Shown piece by piece: positions 49,958 through 55,900 of a stretch of 55,900 nt of DNA. The notes under the pieces were generated by a model. It made no database searches and was not told the origin of the DNA. It saw only the letters and a list, made by a program, of their open reading frames with translations. Position 1 is the stretch's first letter. Each line of letters opens with the position of its first letter. The position numbers and the translations under genes were made by a program. This DNA is from Actinomadura sp. GC306 (lineage in GTDB: Bacteria; Actinomycetota; Actinomycetes; Streptosporangiales; Streptosporangiaceae): contig NZ_SMKM01000009.1 in the NCBI RefSeq assembly GCF_004348665.1, positions 1 through 55,900 of the forward strand. The letters are read 5' to 3'.

Positions 49958-50500
49958 TCAAGGGGCGCGGGTGATGTCCCAGTCGAGGGTGGCCGGGATC
50001 GCGCCCTCAAGGGTGAGGAGCCAGCGCTTCACCTCGACCCCGGAGCCGCCGCTGTAGCCGCCGAGGCCGTTCGAGGCGACCACCCGGTGGCAGGGCACGA
50101 TCAGCGGGATCGGGTTGGACCCCATCACCTGCCCGATGACCTGCGCGTGGAGGCCCGTGCCGCTGCGGTCGCCGAGCTCGCCGTAGGTGACGACCTGCCC
50201 GTACCGGACCGACTCGTAGAGCGTCCCCAGCACCTGCCGCTGGACGTCGGAGGTCAGGCGCCAGTCGATCGGGACCTCGAAGTCCTTCAGATCGCCCGCG
50301 AAGTAGTCGCGGAGGCCGGACAGGACCGGCGCCAGCCGCCCCGGGGCCTCCACCACGGGCAGGCCCGCGGCCTTCGCGGTGCGGGCGCGGTTCGCGGGCG
50401 TGTCGCGGAAGTGCAGCGACACGACCCCCGCCTCGGTCTCGGCGACGAGCAGGCGGCCGAGCACGGTCTCGACCGTGCCGAACGCGAGTGTCTCGGTCAT
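49958..50500 (-). CDS. ogt: Methylated-DNA-protein cysteine methyltransferase
   Basis: This 180-residue suicide repair protein removes methyl groups from O6-methylguanine. The active site is IPLIVPCHRVVASNG (Cys near 143), followed by GLGGYSGGSGVEVKRWLL; the DNA-binding helix contains RYGQVVTYGELGDRSG. No Ada-type N-terminal regulatory domain is present, so it is of the Ogt class. GGAAGGAG lies 6 nt before the ATG at 50500. The frame extends upstream but without support. Confidence 0.92.
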   Translation of the reverse strand: MTETLAFGTVETVLGRLLVAETEAGVVSLHFRDTPANRARTAKAAGLPVVEAPGRLAPVLSGLRDYFAGDLKDFEVPIDWRLTSDVQRQVLGTLYESVRYGQVVTYGELGDRSGTGLHAQVIGQVMGSNPIPLIVPCHRVVASNGLGGYSGGSGVEVKRWLLTLEGAIPATLDWDITRAP

Positions 50501-50573
50501 GCTCGCTCCTTCCGGTGTCTCCAGCGTCCCCGGGGTCAGTACCAGTCGCATGGGTCAACACCAAGGGCCGCCA

Positions 50574-53231
50574 TCACGTTGCAAGGGCCCGGTGGAGGCG
50601 GGCGGCCTCCGTGACCAGGCGGGTCGAACCGCCCCGGGCGGCGACGTCCGCGACGGCGGGGATCGCCCCCTTCGCCCCCGTGGCCTCGGCCGCGCGGGTC
50701 GCCAGGGTGAGCAGGGCCGGGGCGCCGGCCGCGGCGGACTCGCCGGGGCCGGGGAGGAGGTGCGGCAGGGCGGCTGCGAGCGTCGCCCAGACGTCGGCGC
50801 CCGCACCGGCGTCGGCCGCCTCCGTCAGTGCCCGCACGATGCGCGGCAGAGGGGCGCCGTCGAGGACGTGGAGCCTGCTGAGGGCCGTGCCGGTATCGGG
50901 CGCGGGGAGGGCGCCCCGGGCGCTGAGGACCAGGAACGCCCCGACGGCGTCGGCGCGCACCCCGTCGTGCGGGCTCGTCAGCGCGAGGGCGAGGAGCGTC
51001 GCGGTCGCCGGGCCCGCGGGGCCGTCCGCCTCCGCCACGTCGTTCATGACGGGGCCCAGCCCCCAGTCGAAGTCGGCGGTTCCCGCGATGTGGGGGAGGA
51101 GGTGGGCGGCGGCGACCTCGCGGTGCGACGGCAGGACCGACGGCCAGAAGCCGCTGAGCCCGTCGAAGCGCAGCGGCGGGAAGTACGTCCGGCGCCCCTC
51201 GGGAAGGGTGCACAGGTAGGCGATATCGGGGTCGGCGGCCGCGTCCGGCGTGGACGAGACACGGATCGCCAGGCGCTCCGCGATGCCGCGCCAGCCGCCG
51301 GGCGCCGGGTCGGCCTTGCCGAGTTCGCACTCCACGGCCGGGTCGCCGAGCCCTCCCCGGGCGAGCCAGGACGCCGCGGTCCGGCCGGCCTTGGACGTCA
51401 GCGCCTTCGCGCGGGCCGCGGCGGACGGGTCGGTCTCCCGGGGCAGGCGGAGCAGCGCCTGCAGCAGGTCGGACCGCGCCGGCTCGACCCCGGCCTCCGC
51501 CAGCCGTTCGAGCCGGTCCAGCAGGACGTCCGGGGCGACGTGGCCGCCGCCCTCGGTCGGAGTCGCGAGCAGCAGCGGCACCCGGCCCAAAGCGGACCCG
51601 GTCTCGCGCATGCGCCAGAGAAGGAAGCGCTCCATCAGCGGTATGCGGGTGCCCGCGGGCTCTTCGTCCCAGCTCTGGAACGCGGAACGGAGCCTGGCCC
51701 CCGGCGACCGGCCCGAGCCGGTGGCGAACAGGCTGCGGACGGCGGACTGGACCCAGTCGTTCCCCATCCAGACGCGGGTGTGCCGGTCGACCTCGGGCGC
51801 CGCGAGCCACGGCGCGATGTCGGAGACGGGACCGCGCAGGGCCTCGCGGACCGCGGCGGAGTCGGCGTACGCGAACTCGACCAGCGCGGCGAGGAACCGC
51901 TCGACGGACCGCCACTCCTGGGCGGCGCGCATGTGGACGGTGAATTCCTCGGCGATTTCGGCGAGCGAGCCGATCGGCGCGGGCCACTCGCGCGGGACGA
52001 AGGGCGGCGGCTCCGGGACGGGTTCGGGTTCCGCCGGGGCGGCGGTCCCGCCGAACGCCTCGGCGATCGCCGCGCGGAGCTCGGCGGGGAGGGCGGCGGC
52101 CGCGTCCCGGACCTCCGCGCGGGCGGGCTCGCCGGCCCGCGCGGCGTGCTTCACCGCGATCTTGACGGCGCGCTCCCGCAGGTCGAGGGCCTCGGAGCGG
52201 AAGGCCGCGGTGAGCGCGGTGACCGTGGCGTCGACCCGGTCGCGCTTGCGGGCCGTCCGGTCCAGCCAGGTCAGCGCGCCGCGCAGGAACTTGCGCTCGG
52301 GACGGAACAGCAGCGCCCCCACCGCCTCCTCGAAGAGCGCGGCGTCGAGCGCGCCCAGGTCGTCGGCCTGGCGGACCGTCCGCAGCGCCAGGTCGGCGAC
52401 GGTCGAGGGCGCGACGGGCAGCAGCCGGACGTAGTCCCGCACGCGGGCGACGGCCTCGTCGGCGGTGGGCTCCAGCCCGTTGTGCAGGCGGACGAACCAG
52501 CGCAGCTCGTGCGGCCTCCCGCCGCGGAGGAACCGGCCGACGCACCCGTCGAGGAGCGGCTCCCGCTCGATCCGGCCGTCGCGGGCGAGGGACACCAGGG
52601 CGCCGATCCACGTCTGCTCGTTCCAGGTGGCCGCGTCCGCCCGGGTCGCGTCCTCGGCGAGGAGGGCGCCCACCCCGTCCACCTCGAAGAGCCTGGGGAG
52701 GAGCGGGACCAGGAACGGATCCCCGGCCAGTCCGCCCGGGCGGCCGCCCTCGGCCGCCCAGCCTGCGACGAACCCGTCCGACTCCGGGGGCGGTGCACCG
52801 GCGGACCTGGTCAGGGCAGCCGAGAGATGCCACAGGAACCACGTGTCCCCGGAAACGCGTATCCGGGCGGCGACGCGGCGGCCGACCTCCGCGCGCCACG
52901 CGTCCGGGCGGCCCGCCGTCACCGCGCACAGCGCCGCGCAGAGGCCGGCGAACCCGTCCTGCGCCCACCAGAGCCGCAGCTCCCGCCGGCACAGCCAGGC
53001 CGCCGCGGCCGCCGGGCCGCCGATCGTGCCCGCCCCGGCCAGCAGCAGGGGCTCCTGCGCCTCCCAGCCCAGGAACCCGAACTGGGAGCCGGACCGCATC
53101 GCCTTCAGCGCGCCCGGCAGCTCCTTGGCGACCTCGCGCCGCCCCGGCTCGTCCAGCGCGGTGACGAGGCCGACCATCCGGTCCCGGTCGCCGGCGTCGA
53201 TCGCCTTCCGCACGTCGTCCCACGCGCTCAT
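50574..53231 (-). CDS. Large helical-repeat protein (DUF6493-like)
   Basis: This 885-residue protein is made of Ala/Leu/Arg-rich helical repeats, with blocks such as VRDYVRLLPVAPSTVADLAL and FLRGALTWLDRTARKR, and no catalytic motif that I can see. It resembles the large uncharacterised partners of SWIM zinc-finger proteins in actinobacteria (DUF6493/DUF5691-like). Its ATG overlaps the SWIM gene stop (ATGA at 53231-53228), so both are made together. A protein-binding scaffold role is likely from the repeat nature; biological function is unknown. MoxR-type ATPase and VWA genes that can join such pairs are not in this window. Confidence 0.7.
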   Translation of the reverse strand: MSAWDDVRKAIDAGDRDRMVGLVTALDEPGRREVAKELPGALKAMRSGSQFGFLGWEAQEPLLLAGAGTIGGPAAAAAWLCRRELRLWWAQDGFAGLCAALCAVTAGRPDAWRAEVGRRVAARIRVSGDTWFLWHLSAALTRSAGAPPPESDGFVAGWAAEGGRPGGLAGDPFLVPLLPRLFEVDGVGALLAEDATRADAATWNEQTWIGALVSLARDGRIEREPLLDGCVGRFLRGGRPHELRWFVRLHNGLEPTADEAVARVRDYVRLLPVAPSTVADLALRTVRQADDLGALDAALFEEAVGALLFRPERKFLRGALTWLDRTARKRDRVDATVTALTAAFRSEALDLRERAVKIAVKHAARAGEPARAEVRDAAAALPAELRAAIAEAFGGTAAPAEPEPVPEPPPFVPREWPAPIGSLAEIAEEFTVHMRAAQEWRSVERFLAALVEFAYADSAAVREALRGPVSDIAPWLAAPEVDRHTRVWMGNDWVQSAVRSLFATGSGRSPGARLRSAFQSWDEEPAGTRIPLMERFLLWRMRETGSALGRVPLLLATPTEGGGHVAPDVLLDRLERLAEAGVEPARSDLLQALLRLPRETDPSAAARAKALTSKAGRTAASWLARGGLGDPAVECELGKADPAPGGWRGIAERLAIRVSSTPDAAADPDIAYLCTLPEGRRTYFPPLRFDGLSGFWPSVLPSHREVAAAHLLPHIAGTADFDWGLGPVMNDVAEADGPAGPATATLLALALTSPHDGVRADAVGAFLVLSARGALPAPDTGTALSRLHVLDGAPLPRIVRALTEAADAGAGADVWATLAAALPHLLPGPGESAAAGAPALLTLATRAAEATGAKGAIPAVADVAARGGSTRLVTEAARLHRALAT

Positions 53232-54631
53232 CGGGCGGCCTCCGCCCCTGCGGCGCCTGCATGACGGGCGGCCGCGGCGCCCTCGCGGCGGACGATGCCC
53301 GCGGCGAGGACGTGCTTGCACGGCCCCCGTTCCCCGCGATGGTCGTACCACCACGGGCACGTGCACGTCGCGTGCCCCTCCATGAAGCGGACCCTGCGCT
53401 CCTGCTCGTTGCTCAGCACGACCGCCGTGTCGCCGGACGCGAGCCGCACGGCCCCGGCCTCCACGAGCGCCCGCGCCGCGCGCAGCCGCGGGTTGAGGTC
53501 GGCGACCCGCGCCGGGTCGTAGGGGAGTTCGCGGTGGAAGTACGCGGCCTCCGCGGTGTCGAAGCCGACGCGGCCGGACGTGCCCAGCTGGGTCAGCGCC
53601 GCCTTCGTCCTGGCCGGGGTGAGGCCGGAGCGCTCGGCGAGCAGGTCGGGTTCGACCCGCGGCTCGAAGGACAGCAGCGCGCCGATCAGGTCGGCGTCCG
53701 CCGCGGCCTCGTCGGTGGAGAGGGCGTCCAGCACGGCGCCCTCCCCGGAGAAGCCCCGCCCGTGGCCGGGCGACAGCGTCAGGACGTACCGCATCCCGGG
53801 CAGCTCCAGTTCCCAGACGCTCGACACCGGCCCGCTCTGGGCCCCGGCGGTCGGCCCGTAGACGCGCAGGGCCGTGGCGAAGCGGAGCAGCGGCAGCATC
53901 GTCCGCAGGCGGTCGGGACCGGCCAGGCACACCGCGCCGGGGGACGGGCGGGAGGTGAGCCGCAGCGTCCGCCCCGCGGGCACGGCCCACAGCGCGCCGC
54001 GCGGCGCGCGGGGCATCGAGCGCAGGAAGCGCACGGCGTCCGCCGCGGCCAGCTCGCCGCGCGGATCGAACCCGGCCGTGAGCACCTGGACCTCGGCGAA
54101 ACCCCGGAGCCACCGGTCGGGCAGCGGCACCTTCTTCTCCACGACCGCGCCGTCCATCGTGGTCACGGCCAGTTCGTCGGCGCCGACCGCCAGGTGCAGC
54201 GGATCGGAGCCGCCCACGTGGGCGAGGGCCTCGCGCAGCGGGCCGTTCACGTCCACGTTGGTCGTGCCCCGGTCGTGGACCTCACCGTCCATCGCGGCCT
54301 CCAGCACGTCCAGCCGGGCGTACACGCCGCCGCACGCGGAGAACGACTCCATCCGCAGCCGGTCGCCGTTGCACGTGACGACCGGGTCGCGGAAGGCGCT
54401 CGGCCGCGGCTGGAAGTACCGGGTCCTAGCGACGTCCGCCAGCCCGAGCAGCGCCGCCGCGGCCGGCGCGGGCCGGGTGAGGACGCCGCTGAAGAAGTGC
54501 GGGTGCGCCCGCGGCCCGCCGCTCGTCGTCCCGCCGGAGGTGGAGAGGCCGAGGAGCCCCCCGTCCAGTCCGGACGGCCGCGTGTAGGTGTACGACTGCG
54601 CGGCCCCTGCCGCCGCTGTGCTGCTCGCCAT
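53228..54631 (-). CDS. SWIM zinc-finger protein
   Basis: This 467-residue protein carries a SWIM finger near its C-terminus: HATCTCPWWYDHRGERGPC then KHVLA, giving the CxCxnCxH pattern at about 426-444. The rest is a conserved beta-rich region without named motifs (SGLDGGLLGLSTSGG, VTCNGDRLRMESFSACGGVYARLDVLEA). SWIM fingers bind DNA or proteins and in bacteria are found with SNF2 helicases or in multi-gene systems with MoxR/VWA partners. Here only the helical-repeat protein is present. The ATG is 6 nt after a TACCTT box, so the operon is probably leaderless. Confidence 0.85.
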   Translation of the reverse strand: MASSTAAAGAAQSYTYTRPSGLDGGLLGLSTSGGTTSGGPRAHPHFFSGVLTRPAPAAAALLGLADVARTRYFQPRPSAFRDPVVTCNGDRLRMESFSACGGVYARLDVLEAAMDGEVHDRGTTNVDVNGPLREALAHVGGSDPLHLAVGADELAVTTMDGAVVEKKVPLPDRWLRGFAEVQVLTAGFDPRGELAAADAVRFLRSMPRAPRGALWAVPAGRTLRLTSRPSPGAVCLAGPDRLRTMLPLLRFATALRVYGPTAGAQSGPVSSVWELELPGMRYVLTLSPGHGRGFSGEGAVLDALSTDEAAADADLIGALLSFEPRVEPDLLAERSGLTPARTKAALTQLGTSGRVGFDTAEAAYFHRELPYDPARVADLNPRLRAARALVEAGAVRLASGDTAVVLSNEQERRVRFMEGHATCTCPWWYDHRGERGPCKHVLAAGIVRREGAAAARHAGAAGAEAAR

Positions 54632-54637
54632 GCGGTG

Positions 54638-54643
54638 AAGGTA
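54638..54643 (-). promoter_or_regulatory. -10 box of SWIM operon
   Basis: TACCTT on the minus strand, 6 nt before the ATG at 54631. Confidence 0.4.
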
Positions 54644-54733
54644 GAGGCGGCCGCCGACAAATCATGTCGGAACGGAGGATCCCGCCGTCCGGGCGTCGGG
54701 CGGGGTCGTGGCCGGACCCGGCCGGAGCGGGGG

Positions 54734-54739
54734 TAGGCT
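54734..54739 (+). promoter_or_regulatory. -10 box of small membrane protein gene
   Basis: TAGGCT lies 7 nt before the GTG at 54747. Confidence 0.45.
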
Positions 54740-54746
54740 CGGTGAC

Positions 54747-55103
54747 GTGCGACGGTTCTTCACCCCGGGCTGGCTCGCGCTGCACACCCTGGCGATCGTG
54801 CTGTGCGGCGCGTTCCTCGCCTTCGGCTGGTGGCAGTTCGACCGCGCCCAGAGCGGCAACGACCGCAGCTGGGCCTACACCTTCGAGTGGCCGATCTTCG
54901 CGCTGTTCGTGGTCGTGATGTGGATCAAGATGATCCGCGACGAGCGCAGCGGCGCCGCCCCGGCCCCCAAGGTGATCGAGGAGCCCGCGGAGGCCGAGGT
55001 CAAGCAGGAGATCATCCGGCAGCAGGAGGACGAGGACCCGGCCCTCGCCGCCTACAACCGGTACCTCGCGCGGCTCAACTCGCAGGGCGGCGGGCGCCGC
55101 TGA
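54747..55103 (+). CDS. Small two-helix membrane protein
   Basis: This 118-residue protein has two hydrophobic segments, WLALHTLAIVLCGAFLAFGW and WPIFALFVVVMWIKMI, joined by a short polar loop (WQFDRAQSGNDRSWAYTFE), and a charged cytoplasmic tail rich in Glu. It belongs to a conserved but uncharacterised actinobacterial family, often next to a DUF3817 gene as here. The GTG start is set by the -10 spacing and by the MRRFFTPGWLALH start typical of the family. Confidence 0.8.
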   Translation: MRRFFTPGWLALHTLAIVLCGAFLAFGWWQFDRAQSGNDRSWAYTFEWPIFALFVVVMWIKMIRDERSGAAPAPKVIEEPAEAEVKQEIIRQQEDEDPALAAYNRYLARLNSQGGGRR

Positions 55104-55155
55104 CCCGGCCGCGCCGGGACGCTCCCGGGCGGGCCGCCGACGAAAGGTGTGATCT

Positions 55156-55479
55156 GTGGAAGGCGCGGTGACCAGGTACCGGATCCTGGCCATGGTGGTC
55201 GGCACGCTGCTCGTGCTGCTGACGATCGGCATGGTGCTGAAGTACGGTCCGACCGACATGCCGGAGATGGTGGGCATCGTCTCGCCCATCCACGGCTTCT
55301 TCTACATGGTCTACCTGGTGGGCGCCTACGACCTGTGGCGGCGCACCGGCTGGCCGCTGAGCAAGATGGTGCTGATCGTCCTCGGCGGCGTCGTGCCCCT
55401 GATGACCTTCTTCGTCGAACGCCGCATCGTGCAAGAGGCGCGCGCGCTGCCCGCCGCGGAGGCCGGCGCGAGCGCCTGA
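55156..55479 (+). CDS. DUF3817 integral membrane protein
   Basis: This 107-residue protein has three hydrophobic helices and the DUF3817 landmarks: TRYRILAMVVGTLLVLLTIG, then VGIVSPIHGFFYMVYLVGAYDLWRR (split by the conserved HG) and VPLMTFFVERR. GAAAGGTG precedes the GTG start. It follows the preceding membrane protein gene by 52 bp in the same direction and probably shares its transcript. Function is unknown. Confidence 0.87.
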   Translation: MEGAVTRYRILAMVVGTLLVLLTIGMVLKYGPTDMPEMVGIVSPIHGFFYMVYLVGAYDLWRRTGWPLSKMVLIVLGGVVPLMTFFVERRIVQEARALPAAEAGASA

Positions 55480-55900
55480 CCCGTCCGCCCGGCCCTGGGC
55501 TGCCGCGGTGTGCCGCGTCCGCCGCGCCCGTGAGGCCGCGCGGCTTCGGCCACCGCACGCCGAGCCGAGAGCCCGTGGCATCGGCGTCGGCGTCGTCCAC
55601 GGGCAGGTTGGGCCTGCAGGTGTGAACCGGGCCCGTGGCGTTGCACGGGCCCGGCTCCGCGGTCATCCCTGCAGTGACCGCGCCGGCGGCCGGGACGGGG
55701 GTCGGACGGAGTTCCGGCCGCCTGGGGTGTTCATCGGCGGAATGCCGGTTCTGCTTCGGGTCGCCTCTCACCTCCTTTCCGTTCGCGCCGGGCGGCGTGC
55801 CCGCCCGGTGCCCGGGGGAGAGCGCCTGCGCGGCGCCCCGGTGTCCGGGGCCGGGCCGGCGGCACGGCTCGGGTGATGCCGCCGGCCCGGCCGGTGGGGG
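55480..55900. other. Gene-poor right end
   Basis: No supported gene lies in these 421 bp. It contains the terminator at 55627-55654 and, on the minus strand, an exceptionally strong Shine-Dalgarno-like AAAGGAGGTGA at about 55769-55779 not followed by an obvious conserved gene. GC-rich hairpins occupy the last 100 bp. Confidence 0.5.
55627..55654. terminator. 11-bp stem terminator
   Basis: Arms CCGGGCCCGTG and CACGGGCCCGG enclose GCGTTG, about 150 bp after the DUF3817 gene. Confidence 0.7.

Noticed and set aside
55744..55790. 3' end of a 16S rRNA gene
   Set aside because: CACCTCCTTTC matches the 16S tail, but the preceding bases do not match the conserved end of 16S rRNA (GGATCA is absent).
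1..55900. CRISPR arrays, insertion sequences, rRNA and tRNA genes
   Set aside because: No regularly spaced repeats, transposase motifs or RNA gene signatures were seen on either strand.

Overview
This window looks like a piece of a very GC-rich actinomycete chromosome. Gene families point to a filamentous order near Streptosporangiales or Thermomonosporaceae: a complete conservon (cvnABCD), an XRE-DUF5753/DUF397/ATPase trio, WhiB, the nirA-cysH-chelatase sulfur operon, and an iron box of the IdeR/DmdR type. The assignment to order is inference; no rRNA or tRNA gene was found.

Bases 1 to about 9,150 form an accessory island with visibly lower GC and more A/T-ending codons than the rest. It carries a two-gene Gabija-type anti-phage system (GajA OLD-family nuclease plus GajB UvrD-like helicase), a DUF397/XRE/anti-sigma-like ATPase trio, and a mobilization module: a MobC-like protein, a 17-codon bridging ORF, a relaxase and an AlpA-like excisionase. 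Two 18-bp hairpins that differ by a compensated base change lie just upstream of mobC. No integrase lies in the window, so the element is incomplete here or extends to the left.

From 9,173 on the sequence is chromosomal in character. Region 9.1-15.5 kb holds an AidB-like acyl-CoA dehydrogenase, a DUF1707/LiaF-like protein and a leftward sulfate assimilation operon (sulfite reductase, small zinc ribbon, APS reductase, CbiX-like chelatase). That operon is chained by GTGA overlaps and preceded by a leaderless Cys-containing leader peptide whose stop codon sits inside a long stem-loop, a probable attenuator. Region 15.5-20.7 kb has a YihY/BrkB membrane protein, a phosphotriesterase-like protein missing most metal ligands, a phosphoribosyltransferase, a WhiB protein and an iron-box-controlled Suc_Fer-like ferredoxin. 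Region 20.8-25.6 kb is a divergent lipid cluster: TetR-glpD facing an alkyl-DHAP-synthase-like flavoenzyme and a lipid kinase. A secreted metallophosphoesterase with an apparently frameshifted leader and a family A DNA polymerase with a degenerate exonuclease half follow.

Region 29.4-34.3 kb is a leftward SsuABC-type ABC importer operon ending in an FAD monooxygenase. Region 34.6-39.9 kb is the conservon, converging on a STAS anti-anti-sigma factor. Then come a 1,197-residue protein with three AAA modules, an ABC exporter, an LCP cell-wall ligase, two tandem small paralogous membrane-type proteins, glutathione peroxidase, an SDR/TetR pair, an Ogt-type methyltransferase, a SWIM zinc finger plus large helical-repeat pair, and two small membrane proteins. 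Many chromosomal genes begin 6-8 nt after a TANNNT box with no Shine-Dalgarno, the signature of leaderless transcripts.
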